A stretch of DNA of 41,690 bases from Desulfuromonadales bacterium (GCA_014860175.1 JACZKF010000283.1:1-41690); one strand, 5' to 3'. Counted from the first letter of the stretch, positions 1-8,390 are shown. The notes: a model not told the origin generated them from the sequence alone. Translations and numbers: made by a program.

Positions 1-407
1 CCCTCGGTTTTCTGGTCGGCATCGGCGCCCCCCTGGGCGGGCTGGCCAGTTCCGTCGCCTCCTCTCCCTACCACACCCTGGTCCTCGGCAGCCGGGACGA
101 AGACATGGCGCTCGCCTACAACCGCATGGTCGGACTCGGCGGGGGGCTGGTGGCGGTGCAGCAGGGAAGGATCGTGGCGGAACTGCCGCTGCCGGTCGGC
201 GGCTTCATCTCCGATGCGCCGCTGCCGGCGGTCGCCGAGGGGATCGCCCGGATCAACGGATGGGCCCGGGACCTCGGCAGCCCGGTGGACGACCTCTTCC
301 TCGTCCAGCGCTACTTCACCTACACCGGGGTGCCGTTCTTCCGGTTGACACCGTGGGGGATCTACGACGTCAAGGAACACGTCTTCCTCCCCTCCGCTAT
401 CGACTGA
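1..407 (+). CDS. adenine deaminase family protein, C-terminal part
   Basis: Partial gene running in from the left edge; the reading frame is open from base 3 to the TGA at 405-407, about 134 residues. The visible part matches the C-terminal domain of Ade/AdeC-type adenine deaminases, which convert adenine to hypoxanthine and ammonia: ASSVA, then DEDMALAYNRMVGLGGG, then the AELPLPVGG segment and a closing PFFRLTPWGIYDV stretch. The metal-binding amidohydrolase core would lie upstream, outside the window. It is convergent with the CT A gene, and the stop codons of both genes lie in one hairpin. The family call is fairly secure; substrate specificity cannot be judged from this fragment. Confidence 0.8.
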   Translation, partial: LGFLVGIGAPLGGLASSVASSPYHTLVLGSRDEDMALAYNRMVGLGGGLVAVQQGRIVAELPLPVGGFISDAPLPAVAEGIARINGWARDLGSPVDDLFLVQRYFTYTGVPFFRLTPWGIYDVKEHVFLPSAID

Positions 408-436
408 GCGCCGGTTGGCTCACCGGCCGGCGCTCA
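405..436. terminator. shared hairpin containing both convergent stop codons
   Basis: A perfect 10-bp inverted repeat (405-414 TGAGCGCCGG, 427-436 CCGGCGCTCA) with a 12-nt loop. The TGA of the adenine deaminase gene (405-407) and the TGA of the minus-strand CT A gene (434-436) form the outer ends of the stem. There is no T-run on either side, so it may act as a weak bidirectional terminator or as an RNA 3'-end stabiliser. Confidence 0.6.
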
Positions 437-1957
437 GCGACGCCGGAAATCGAAAAAGCTGTTCCCTTTCTGCACCTGCAGGCGGCTGATGTCCTGGTCC
501 TTGCTCAGTTCCTTGAGGAGCAGCGTCAGCGGGTGTGCCCCCGTAGAGTAGGTTTTCGGCGGGCCGATCTTCTTGATCTCGCTGTCGCCGCGCATGATGT
601 GGTAGAGCATGAACTCCTCGTCCGTGGCGTTGGTCAAGCCGTAGCTCGCCCGCAGCTTGTCGACGTTTCCTTCTTCCGCCTCGATCTCCTGCTTGCGCTG
701 ATATCTGGCCGCCAGAGACTTGGTATTGGGGTGATTGAGGAACCGGTCCTTGACCTCGGGCTTCATCCATGGCACCCCGGCATCCTCCCAGCCCCAGACG
801 CCTAGCGCCGTTTCGATCATGCAGTCGAGCACTTCCTTGTACCGCTCGCCGGTCGCCACGTTGACCGCCGCCTGCGACACGATGAACTGGGAGGCGGGGG
901 TGATCATGATCGGGTGGCCGAGATCCTCGATGATCCGCACCACCTCCGCCAGGACCTCATCGAGCTTGTGGGCGATCCCCAGCTGCCCCAACTGGTTGCG
1001 CAGGTTCGAGATCACCCCCCCGGGGATCTGGTGCAGATAGACCCCGTGATCGTATTCCAGAGGGACGCCGATCGGCAGGTTTTCCAGCTTGGCGATGCGG
1101 GTCAGCCGCTCCTCGACGACTCTGAGGGCGTCCACGTCGGTGATATTGTGGGGAATCCCGAGTACTTTGGCGTTGTGCATGGCATTGAAGATCGACACAT
1201 GCGAGGACCCGGAGGCGAGGGGGGGGACGCAGGTGTGAATACGCTCGACTCCCAACTGCATCGCCTCCACCACCACCCGCCCCTGATTGGTGCTCATGCC
1301 GTGCGTGTGCAGTTCGACCGGCACCCCCCTCGCTTCCTTCCGAATCGCCGGCAGCAGCGTCCTGATCCGCTCCACCGTCAGCAGGCCGCCGGCGTCCTTG
1401 AGCATGAGCGCGTCCGGCCGGTAGGCCATGATCCGCCGGGTCAGGTCGGCGTAATGGGCATCGGTGGTCCGCGGCGAAGGGTAGTAGCAGATGGCCGGCA
1501 TGATTTCCATTGCCATCTCCCTGGCCATCGGGATCAGCCAGGGGAAGTACCGGTCCAGCTCGTTCCTGGTATTGGCCAGGGTAGTAAAGCGGCGGGCGCC
1601 CGAATTTCTTGCCGCCATACCGTAATACATCTTGACCATCGAACGGGTTTCGGACTCCCCGAGCAGATCAAGGCAGTTCAGGAACATGATGGTTTTCTTG
1701 GTCCGGGTGATTTTTTCCTTGAAGACCCGGGTGATCTCCCACGGATTCTCCCTGAGAAAGCGTGCCTGAAACTTGAAATTGACGGCATTCACCGGAACTT
1801 CGATCGAGTCATAGCCGGCCTGGTCCAGCTCTGCCGCCACGGCATCGTGCATGCCATGCGTCATGCGCATGGCCCAGAGACTCTGAGCCCCGTCGCGGAG
1901 CGTGACGTCTGAGAACATGATCTTTCTGCCGCTGCCGGTTCCGCGTTCCTCGACCAT
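434..1957 (-). CDS. biotin-dependent carboxyltransferase subunit (PycB/OadA type), paralogue A
   Basis: 507 residues. HMGL-like TIM-barrel domain followed by a PYC_OADA-type conserved carboxylase domain; no C-terminal biotinyl domain. Against Rhizobium etli pyruvate carboxylase, the metal Asp (D22 in RDGAQ), Gln (Q25), carbamylated metal Lys (K187 in LKDAGG), HTH pair (H217/H219) and catalytic Thr (T353 in ITPASQ) are kept with matching spacing. The pyruvate-binding Arg621 position, 72 residues after the metal Asp, is Asn94. The ATG at 1957 is preceded by AGGGGA at good spacing; an upstream in-frame ATG at 2014 falls in the terminator of the preceding gene and was rejected. No partner BC or BCCP lies next to it, so it probably uses those of the cluster to the right. 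Closest to paralogue D by eye. Substrate unknown. Confidence 0.85.
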   Translation of the reverse strand: MVEERGTGSGRKIMFSDVTLRDGAQSLWAMRMTHGMHDAVAAELDQAGYDSIEVPVNAVNFKFQARFLRENPWEITRVFKEKITRTKKTIMFLNCLDLLGESETRSMVKMYYGMAARNSGARRFTTLANTRNELDRYFPWLIPMAREMAMEIMPAICYYPSPRTTDAHYADLTRRIMAYRPDALMLKDAGGLLTVERIRTLLPAIRKEARGVPVELHTHGMSTNQGRVVVEAMQLGVERIHTCVPPLASGSSHVSIFNAMHNAKVLGIPHNITDVDALRVVEERLTRIAKLENLPIGVPLEYDHGVYLHQIPGGVISNLRNQLGQLGIAHKLDEVLAEVVRIIEDLGHPIMITPASQFIVSQAAVNVATGERYKEVLDCMIETALGVWGWEDAGVPWMKPEVKDRFLNHPNTKSLAARYQRKQEIEAEEGNVDKLRASYGLTNATDEEFMLYHIMRGDSEIKKIGPPKTYSTGAHPLTLLLKELSKDQDISRLQVQKGNSFFDFRRR

Positions 1958-2002
1958 CTCAGATTCCCCTTTCGGTCGCCTGCAGGGAGAGCTCTCCCCG
2001 AG

Positions 2003-2048
2003 AAAAAAAAACATCCTCCCGAGCCCCCGGTGGGCCCTCGGGAGGATG
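2003..2048 (-). terminator. rho-independent terminator after the DapB-like gene
   Basis: On the minus strand a perfect 12-bp stem (2037-2048 with 2012-2023, CATCCTCCCGAG/CTCGGGAGGATG) is followed directly by nine T residues (2003-2011). It lies between the DapB-like gene and CT A, so CT A is either expressed by read-through or from its own, unseen, promoter. Confidence 0.9.
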
Positions 2049-2114
2049 CTCCGTCCTCTTCAGCCGGGCAGTGGCGCAACCCGGCACATCTTCATGATGC
2101 GGCCACGCTCCCTG

Positions 2115-3218
2115 CTACTTGGCAACCAGGTTACGATAGTCTTTGGTGTAGTGGGCAAAGGTCTTCGGGTAAACGATGCCGGGAGCGGCTTCGCAGACGA
2201 TCGGAATGGCCTGCACCATCGGCATCGCCGTCGCGTAGTAGCCCGGGGTGGTGTTGTCCCCCTCGCGGTAATGCTGATCTTTTTCCACCGACGCCATCAG
2301 GTCCATCTTCACGTTGACCGAAACGGGTCTCCCCTCGATCTGGATCCGGTAGTGATCCCCCTTGGTTTCGACCGGGCAGTACTCCTGGCCGAGAAAGAAG
2401 ATCTCATCCAGGTAGAAGAAGGGCTTGCCGTCGACGATACCGGTCCAGGTGTGCTGCCAGCAGGCGACCTCCCCCTTGCGGATCGTGACCCCGGAGGCCG
2501 GCAGGTAGAAATCCTCCCGGGCCGGGGTGAAGGTCGATTTCACCTCGATCCGCTCGACGTCATGCCCGAGGATATGGCAGGTTTGCGCGACCGTCGAATG
2601 GTAGTAGTTTTCTGACCCTTTCTCGATGCGGCCGATAATGCTGTGGGCTTTCTCCAGGGTCATGCCGAAGGTGCAGGCCCTCAGCATGCGAACCGCCTCG
2701 ACGTTTTTCAGGTCGAAGTACTCCTGGCAGCGGATGTAGTCGATCTCGTTCACCATGCCGGTCAGGGTCACGGCCAGCCGCTCGGCGAAAAAACCCGGGT
2801 TGATGCCGGTTCCATGCAGGCTCACCCCCCCCTTGCGGCAGGCGGTCTCCAGCAGGTCGACGAATCCCGCCCCGTGGATCTGCGGAAAATGATAGGAGGG
2901 GGCGGCGATGACGTTTTTCCCCGACTCCAGGATGCGGACCACTTCCTCATTGCGTGGGGTGTGATCCATGATGTTGGTGCCGCAATGGAGAACGCAGTCG
3001 GCCTCCATCTTGAGGATCTTCTCCTGATCGGTGGTGACCGGGACGCCGACCGGGCCGATTCCTGCCACCTCCCCGGCATCCTTGCCGTTCTTGCTCTCGC
3101 TGTAGGCGAGCACGCCGACCAGTTGGTATTCCGGGCGCTTGAGAACTTCCCGGATACAGGCGGCTCCTAAATAGCCGGGCGCCCAAACGATGACCTTGTA
3201 GGGAGTCTCTCTCCGCAT
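2115..3218 (-). CDS. DapB-like NAD(P)-dependent dehydrogenase/reductase
   Basis: 367 residues. The N-terminus (VIVWAPGYLGAACIREVLKRP) reads as a Rossmann nucleotide-binding fold of the dihydrodipicolinate-reductase-like type. Overall length and layout resemble the family that includes 2,4-diaminopentanoate dehydrogenase rather than true DapB, which is about 270 residues. HGTGINPGFFAERL near residue 135 fits the catalytic-domain entry of that family. The start at 3218 has GGAGG eight bases upstream. It follows an SDR gene by 63 bp that carry an operator-like motif, and it is followed by a strong terminator. The real substrate is unknown; in this cluster an oxo or imino intermediate is a reasonable guess only. 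Confidence 0.65.
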   Translation of the reverse strand: MRRETPYKVIVWAPGYLGAACIREVLKRPEYQLVGVLAYSESKNGKDAGEVAGIGPVGVPVTTDQEKILKMEADCVLHCGTNIMDHTPRNEEVVRILESGKNVIAAPSYHFPQIHGAGFVDLLETACRKGGVSLHGTGINPGFFAERLAVTLTGMVNEIDYIRCQEYFDLKNVEAVRMLRACTFGMTLEKAHSIIGRIEKGSENYYHSTVAQTCHILGHDVERIEVKSTFTPAREDFYLPASGVTIRKGEVACWQHTWTGIVDGKPFFYLDEIFFLGQEYCPVETKGDHYRIQIEGRPVSVNVKMDLMASVEKDQHYREGDNTTPGYYATAMPMVQAIPIVCEAAPGIVYPKTFAHYTKDYRNLVAK

Positions 3219-3246
3219 GATTTCCTCCGTAACCTCTCTGTAGTAA

Positions 3247-3262
3247 ATCGACCGGTACCGAT
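3247..3262. promoter_or_regulatory. candidate operator, CGACCGGTCG family (degenerate copy)
   Basis: ATCGACCGGTACCGAT lies 29 bp upstream of the DapB-like start. It shares the half CGACCGGT with perfect palindromes at 7477, 16974 and 20226 but diverges in the second half. No clear sigma-70 promoter is visible beside it. Confidence 0.35.
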
Positions 3263-3281
3263 CAGGCGCTCGGCCTTCGCA

Positions 3282-4055
3282 TCAGGCCAGCATGCCGCCA
3301 TCCACCCACAAGACCGATCCGGTGACATAGCGTGAGGCGTCGGCGGCAAGGAAGAGCGCCGCCCCCTTGAAATCGTCCTTCTCGCCAAGGCGCCCGAGCG
3401 GCACCGCGGCCTCCATGATCGCCCGCTGCGGCCCGACCATCAAGGTCTTGCTGATCTCGGTCGGGAAGATCCCGGGGGCGATGGCATTGACGCGGATGTT
3501 GTACTTGGCCCAGTTCCTCGACAGATGCCGGGTCAGGGCGATGATCGACCCCTTGGTCGAGGCATAGGCGGGGAAGGTCACCACTTCGGGATCGGTGGCC
3601 CGCACCCCGCCGATGGAGACGATGTTGATGATGTTCCCGCCGCCGGCGGCCATCATGTGGGGAACGACCTCGGTGGTGCAGAAGTAGTTGCCCCGGACGT
3701 TGGTGTTGTAGAGCTGATCCCATTTCTTGAGGGGGGTGTCCTGCAGCTCGCCCCCCCAGGAGATGCCGGCATTGTTGACCAGGATGTCAATCTTGCCGAA
3801 GCGCTTCATGGCGTGGGCCACCACCGCCTTGACTTCGTCCTGCTCGCTGATATCGCAGCGCAGGGCCTCGCATTCCCCCCCGATCGCCCGAATGCTCTCG
3901 GCCGCTTCCTCGCATTGGTCGATTTTGCGGGAGCAGAGCACCAGACTCGCCCCGGCCTCGGCAAACCCCTCGGCCATCATCAGGCCGAGCCCCCTCGAGC
4001 TGCCGGTGATGATGGCGACCTTCCCCTGCAAACTGAACAGCTGATTGACATGCAT
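3282..4055 (-). CDS. SDR-family oxidoreductase 1
   Basis: 257 residues, a classical short-chain dehydrogenase/reductase. It has the cofactor motif TGSSRGLG near residue 20, NNAG, the catalytic Ser in INIVS, the YASTK active site and a C-terminal VTGSVLWVDGG segment. Start chosen at 4055 because GGAGGT lies seven bases upstream; a longer in-frame extension to 4190 runs through a palindromic repeat and is not coding. Likely an NAD(P)-dependent alcohol/ketone oxidoreductase acting on a hydroxyacyl or cyclic alcohol intermediate. It sits between a second SDR and the DapB-like gene in the same orientation. Confidence 0.85.
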   Translation of the reverse strand: MHVNQLFSLQGKVAIITGSSRGLGLMMAEGFAEAGASLVLCSRKIDQCEEAAESIRAIGGECEALRCDISEQDEVKAVVAHAMKRFGKIDILVNNAGISWGGELQDTPLKKWDQLYNTNVRGNYFCTTEVVPHMMAAGGGNIINIVSIGGVRATDPEVVTFPAYASTKGSIIALTRHLSRNWAKYNIRVNAIAPGIFPTEISKTLMVGPQRAIMEAAVPLGRLGEKDDFKGAALFLAADASRYVTGSVLWVDGGMLA

Positions 4056-4099
4056 CGGTAAACCTCCGGAAAAGTTATCCATTGGCGCTTGCCAGCAGG

Positions 4100-4217
4100 A
4101 CGCTGAAAAATGTCCAGATGCAGGGCAAACGACATCCTGCGGCCATAAGGCGTACCCGGAGGGTACGTCGTTGACGAAAGGTGAGGACAACGCCGCAGAC
4201 GGGCGTTTTTCATCAGC
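4100..4217. repeat. 118-bp imperfect palindromic element
   Basis: The outer arms (CTGAAAAATGTCCAGATGC near 4102 and, reversed, ATGAAAAACGCCCGTCTGC near 4215) pair with each other, and the centre holds the perfect inverted repeat GTACCC-GGA-GGGTAC (4152-4166). It fills almost all of the gap between the two SDR genes. It looks like a non-autonomous, MITE-like or extragenic palindromic repeat. No second copy is in this window. Confidence 0.7.
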
Positions 4218-4220
4218 CTC

Positions 4221-4997
4221 CTAGTACGGCACCACCCCTTCGGTGATCGACGCCGTGTTGTCGATGACGAACTCGGCGCCGCTGACGAATTTCGATTCAT
4301 CCGAAGCGAGATAGACGACCATATGGGCAACATCCTCCGGTTCGCCGAGCTTGGAGAAGAGCTTGGCCGCCGACTCCTCGGTGCCGCTGGTGACGGTCGC
4401 CGCCCCTTTGATGAATCCCTGCACCATCGGCGTGGCGATCCCCCCCGGGTGGACGGAGTTGCAGCGGATGTTGTAGCGGTTCTGGGCGCAGTGCACGGCG
4501 ATCGATTTGCTCATCGCCCGGATCGCCCCCTTGGAGGCGGCGTAGGCAAAAACAAGCGGATAGCCGCCGATACCGGCCAGGGAGGACATGTTGATGATGG
4601 AGCCGCCACCCGATTTGCGCATGGCGGCGATCCCGTGTTTGCAACCGAAGAAGGTGCCGTCGGTCCCCACCTCGTTGACGAAGCGCCAGTCCTCCAGCGA
4701 AGTATGTTCCACGTCGGCGACGACGACCACCCCGGCGTTGTTCACCAGCACGTCGAGCCGGCCGAAGCGGGCGAGGATCCGATTGATAATGGCGATCCAC
4801 TGCCCCTCGTCCCGGACGTCGTGTTTCATGAAAACCGCATTCTCCCCCAGGGAGTCGGCAACCTCCTTGCCCCTCGTCTCGTTGATGTCGGTCAGCACCA
4901 CCCTGGCTCCCTCGCGCACCAGCAGTCGGGCGCTCGCCTCGCCGAGACCGGATGCCGCACCTGTGACGATCGCGACCTTTCCTGCTACCCTGCCCAT
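4221..4997 (-). CDS. SDR-family oxidoreductase 2 (hydroxysteroid/cyclopentanol dehydrogenase-like)
   Basis: 258 residues. SDR motifs are TGAASGLG (residues ~12-19), NNAG, INMSS and YAASK. GCKHGIAAM, CNSVHPGGIATPM and the LASDESKFVSGAEFVIDN ending resemble 3beta/17beta-hydroxysteroid dehydrogenases and cyclopentanol dehydrogenase more than generic FabG. AAGGAG lies six bases before the ATG. It directly follows the KstD-like flavoprotein gene, which supports oxidation of a cyclic alcohol to a ketone in the same pathway. The family call is sure, the substrate class inferred. Confidence 0.85.
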   Translation of the reverse strand: MGRVAGKVAIVTGAASGLGEASARLLVREGARVVLTDINETRGKEVADSLGENAVFMKHDVRDEGQWIAIINRILARFGRLDVLVNNAGVVVVADVEHTSLEDWRFVNEVGTDGTFFGCKHGIAAMRKSGGGSIINMSSLAGIGGYPLVFAYAASKGAIRAMSKSIAVHCAQNRYNIRCNSVHPGGIATPMVQGFIKGAATVTSGTEESAAKLFSKLGEPEDVAHMVVYLASDESKFVSGAEFVIDNTASITEGVVPY

Positions 4998-5032
4998 TCA
5001 ACTTCTCCTTTCATTCCCAAATGCGCTTCCAT

Positions 5033-6634
5033 TTACCGGCAGACGTCATGCGCGGCGCGGTAGGCAAACACGCACCCCTGCCCGAGGGTCGCGCCCGCCC
5101 CCGGGTAATAGTTGCCGAAACAGGAGGCGGCCGCATTGCCGGCCGCATAGAGGCCGCCGACGGTGCGTCCGTCTTCGAGCCGGGTACGGCCGTAGTGGTC
5201 GGTGAGCGGCCCCATCTTGGTACCGAGAGTCCCCGGATAGAGGCGCACCGCCTGGAAAGGGGCCTCGACTTTTTCCAGATTGGGATGTCCCTTGCGGAAA
5301 TTGTCCCCCATATAGTTGTCGTACGGGCTTTCACCGCGGCGGAAATCCTCGTCCTTGCCGTGGGCCGCCATGGTATTCCAGCGCTCCAGGGTCGCTTTCA
5401 GGTTGTCGGCCGGAACGCCGATCTTCTCGGCCAGCTCCGCCACCGATTTCGACTTGTTCATGTAACTTTTCGCCGGCTGCAGATAAGAGACGGTCCCGCG
5501 AACGTAGTTCCTGACGTAGTAATCCCCCCAGATCAGCCAGACACGGTCGAGAGCTGGGTCTTTGCCCTGGGCCAGGAGGCCGCCGACGGTGTTGTAACAG
5601 GCCGATTCATTGGTAAAGCGGCGGCCTTCGGCGTCGACCATGATGCCGCCCGGCCAGCAGCGATCGTACAGGGCGCTGTGATAGGCCCACAGGTCGGGTC
5701 CGGGCTTCTCCTCCGTGCGGTCGTCGTACATCTTGAAGATCGGCGACCACCAGCAGTTCGGATTGCCGACCTTCAGGCCGGCCGCGAGGGCCAGGGCCAG
5801 GCCTCCCCCCCCGCTGTCGCATTCCTCGGGGGAGACCGACAGGACCGGCCGCTCGGCGGCAATCCGCGTCATCAGTTCCGGATGGTGGGAAAAGCCGCCG
5901 CAGGCCAGCATCACCGCCGGGGCGCTCACCCGCTGGCCGTTGATGATGGCGCCGGTTACCGTATTCCCCTGGACCTCCAGCTTCTCGGTGTTGCTGTTCA
6001 GAACGAGGTCGACCCCCGCCTCCAGGCACGCCTCGAGAAGGAAGGCCATGTACGCCTTGCCCATCGTCAGGTGCCCGGCGATCGCCCTCTTGGTCAGCAG
6101 CGTCTTGTTCCAGTGGCCGAAGCGGTGAACGCCCCAGGTCATCGCCTCATTCAAGGTGAAGGGGACGTAGTAGGCCGGTGTCTTGCGGATGAGCGAACGG
6201 TATTTTCGCGGGCCGGTGTAGACCCCGGGAAAGACCGACCTCCCCCTGGCCGCCCCGTCGATCTCCATGTAGTAGTCGGGATAGCTGATGGAGGCTTCCA
6301 TCCGGACGCCCCTGGCGAGATAGAAGTCGAGCAGCTTGGGCGCATCGGCAAGGAACCCGTCGAGCGAGGCCGGATCGATCTCCGGGTAGACGTTTTCGAG
6401 GTAGTGCCGTGCCCGCGCCGAATCGGCGGCCGGATTTTCCAGGAACCGGTGGCCGGGGAGCCAGACCCCGCCGCCGCTGTAGGCGGTGCAGCCGCCGACG
6501 CTCTCGGTCTTTTCCGCCACCTGGACCTGCAGGCGGGGGTTGAGATGTTTCACCGTCAGGGCGAAGGTGAGCCCCGCCGCCCCGGAACCGAGGACGAGAA
6601 CATCGCAGGTTTTTGCCAGCTTCTTGTTCAGCAT
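5033..6634 (-). CDS. FAD-dependent dehydrogenase of the 3-ketosteroid-1-dehydrogenase/fumarate-reductase type
   Basis: 533 residues. The N-terminal FAD-binding motif is VLVLGSGAAGL (about residues 13-23), followed by GGCTAYSGGGVWLPG. The C-terminal GLYAAGNAAAS and NYYPGAGATLG match the KstD signature, where Tyr and Gly of the Y-x-G-x-G motif take part in alpha,beta-desaturation of a 3-keto ring. There is no signal peptide or haem motif, so a cytoplasmic ketone desaturase is more likely than a fumarate reductase. Start at 6634 is preceded by GAGGAGAAGG. It lies between a crotonase and a hydroxysteroid-dehydrogenase-like SDR. The actual substrate could be any cyclic or linear ketone or enone. 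Confidence 0.8.
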   Translation of the reverse strand: MLNKKLAKTCDVLVLGSGAAGLTFALTVKHLNPRLQVQVAEKTESVGGCTAYSGGGVWLPGHRFLENPAADSARARHYLENVYPEIDPASLDGFLADAPKLLDFYLARGVRMEASISYPDYYMEIDGAARGRSVFPGVYTGPRKYRSLIRKTPAYYVPFTLNEAMTWGVHRFGHWNKTLLTKRAIAGHLTMGKAYMAFLLEACLEAGVDLVLNSNTEKLEVQGNTVTGAIINGQRVSAPAVMLACGGFSHHPELMTRIAAERPVLSVSPEECDSGGGGLALALAAGLKVGNPNCWWSPIFKMYDDRTEEKPGPDLWAYHSALYDRCWPGGIMVDAEGRRFTNESACYNTVGGLLAQGKDPALDRVWLIWGDYYVRNYVRGTVSYLQPAKSYMNKSKSVAELAEKIGVPADNLKATLERWNTMAAHGKDEDFRRGESPYDNYMGDNFRKGHPNLEKVEAPFQAVRLYPGTLGTKMGPLTDHYGRTRLEDGRTVGGLYAAGNAAASCFGNYYPGAGATLGQGCVFAYRAAHDVCR

Positions 6635-6657
6635 GAGCCTTCTCCTCGCGGCGATCC

Positions 6658-7440
6658 CTATTTGAAAACGACCGGCCGCTTCTCCGCGAACGCCTGGATG
6701 GCGTTGTTCGCATCCTCGGTCCCCAGGAGCAGGCACTGGGCGAGCTCCTCGTGCTTGAGAGCGGCGTCCAGGTCGAGTTCCAGGCCGGCGTAGATTGCCC
6801 ATTTGGCCATCCGGTAGGCCTGCCGCGGCCCCTTGGCCAGATTGGTGGCGTAGGCGATCGAAGCCGAGCGCATGTCGACGCTCGGGAAGACTTTGCTCAC
6901 CAGGCCGATCCGCAGCGCTTCCTGCGCATCAACCTTCTCGCCGGTCAGAATCAGTTCCATGGCGCGCCCAAGGCCGATGATTCTCGGCAGGAAATAGCTC
7001 CCCCCCATGTCGGTCATCAGGCCAGCCTTGATGAAGGATTCGGTGAAAAAAGCGTCCTCCGCCGCGAGGCGGATGTCGCAGGCCAGGGCGAGGTTGAAAC
7101 CGGCTCCGGAGGCGACGCCGTTCACCCCGGCAATCACCGGCTTCGGCATGTGATGGATCAGCGAGACGATCCGGTGCGATTCCCGGATGTATCCCTCGCG
7201 CACCAACGGGTCTCTGGTCTCGAAGCTCGGATGCCCCTTGAGATCCCCGCCGGCGCAGAATCCCTTGCCGTTGCCGGTCAGCAGCACGACTTTCACCGCC
7301 TCGTCGCCGGCCACCTCCTCAAGCGCCTGGTACAGTTCCAGAATCAGCGTCCGGTTGAGAGCGTTCATCCGCTCCGGCCGGTTCATGGTGATGATGCCTA
7401 CCGCCTCTGTTTTCTCCAGGATCAGTTCTTGAAAGGCCAC
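6658..7440 (-). CDS. enoyl-CoA hydratase/isomerase (crotonase) family protein 1
   Basis: 260 residues. Typical crotonase features: TMNRPERMNALN near residue 20, oxyanion-hole segments FCAGGDL and GVASGAGFN, and ITMNRP-type entry. Neither classic hydratase Glu is obvious (GAGFNLALACD and FTESFIKAGL). The latter with a following TDMGGS recalls PaaG-like isomerases, which use an Asp there. Start is a GTG at 7440 with AAAGGA nine bases upstream; the in-frame extension to 7500 crosses an operator-like palindrome. It is 23 bp upstream of the KstD-like gene, so likely co-transcribed. Confidence 0.8.
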   Translation of the reverse strand: MAFQELILEKTEAVGIITMNRPERMNALNRTLILELYQALEEVAGDEAVKVVLLTGNGKGFCAGGDLKGHPSFETRDPLVREGYIRESHRIVSLIHHMPKPVIAGVNGVASGAGFNLALACDIRLAAEDAFFTESFIKAGLMTDMGGSYFLPRIIGLGRAMELILTGEKVDAQEALRIGLVSKVFPSVDMRSASIAYATNLAKGPRQAYRMAKWAIYAGLELDLDAALKHEELAQCLLLGTEDANNAIQAFAEKRPVVFK

Positions 7441-7476
7441 GGGTGTTTTCCTTTCGGGTGAAGTGCCGGTGCTATT

Positions 7477-7488
7477 TCGACCGGTCGA
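7477..7488. promoter_or_regulatory. candidate operator, CGACCGGTCG family
   Basis: Perfect 12-bp palindrome TCGACCGGTCGA, 36 bp upstream of the crotonase GTG, in the 147-bp gap after the YkgJ-like gene. The same core recurs upstream of other genes of the cluster. No good -35/-10 pair is visible beside it. Confidence 0.55.
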
Positions 7489-7587
7489 TTTAGACGACAA
7501 ATGAACGGATCCCTTCGCTTCCGCAGCTGCCGGATACGACAGGCTTCCTTTTCGGTCAGCCTGCGGAACGGTTCCCGCCGTAAAAGT

Positions 7588-8301
7588 TTACCTGGCCAAC
7601 CCCGTCAGCACAGGCGAAGAACCCTCATGGAGCAGAGTGTAAACCATGACCGGCAAGGTGAGCTCATAGAGCACCAGACGAGGATCGACCAGCCGCATGA
7701 TCGCCATCAGGTCTTCATCTTGCGGCACCAGATTGTGCACGACCGGCTCCTGCGGCGATCCGGGCGCACACCATCCCGGAGGGCTGGCGGCGCAATGCCC
7801 CGAACAGACCAGGGGGCGGACTTCGTAGATCGAGCACCTGCTGCCGACCAGGAACGGACACGGGATGTTCCTTTCAAAGTAGCGGCTGGCCAGCGGCCGG
7901 GTCACGTTCACCACTTCGGGCATCGGCTTGGCGGCGGCCAGGGCCTCGTTCCGTATCCGATCGATGTCGGCGCCGATCGCCGCGCCTTTAGCCTGCCACT
8001 TCTCATAGTGCTGCAGAAAAAGGAGCAGCAGATCCTTTCTCTGGTACAGGTGCTCGACAATGGCGATGCCATGCGCCGCCGACACGGTCACATAATGATG
8101 GCAGCAGTAGGTGCACCCCTCCCGGCAGGTGATCCTTTCCCCCTGCAGCGCCAGCGTGGCGGCCAGAGTCTCCTGGGTGTTGCTGCGGATGCGGGAGAGA
8201 ACCTGGAGGTAGTGCCGGCAAAACTCCTTGCGCCAGGCTCCGTGCGACCCTTTGTTCTCCCTACTCTCGATGGTCCTGATTTTCGCTGGTACCTGCTTCA
8301 C
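7588..8301 (-). CDS. YkgJ-family cysteine-cluster protein
   Basis: 237 residues. Contains CREGCTYCC (about residue 59) and a second cluster with PCPFLVGSRCSIYEVRPLVC (about 147-166), the Cys pattern of the YkgJ/UPF0153 family thought to bind zinc or an iron-sulfur cluster. The biochemical role of the family is not established. It lies 89 bp after BCCP1 in the same direction. Its presence inside a carboxylase operon is unusual: a role in cofactor or metal supply to the CTs, or in electron transfer, is conceivable but unproven. Confidence 0.8.
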   Translation of the reverse strand: MKQVPAKIRTIESRENKGSHGAWRKEFCRHYLQVLSRIRSNTQETLAATLALQGERITCREGCTYCCHHYVTVSAAHGIAIVEHLYQRKDLLLLFLQHYEKWQAKGAAIGADIDRIRNEALAAAKPMPEVVNVTRPLASRYFERNIPCPFLVGSRCSIYEVRPLVCSGHCAASPPGWCAPGSPQEPVVHNLVPQDEDLMAIMRLVDPRLVLYELTLPVMVYTLLHEGSSPVLTGLAR

Positions 8302-8390
8302 CGGTCCTCACTCCTGGTCGTGGCGGATTCAGCGAAGAGTACCACGGATCGGCACCCCGCTGCCACGCCAGGCGAGCCTCCGCTCGTCAC

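Noticed and set aside
434..1957. Oxaloacetate decarboxylase sodium pump alpha subunit
   Set aside because: No beta or gamma subunit genes, no fused biotinyl domain, and the oxoacid-binding Arg position is not Arg.
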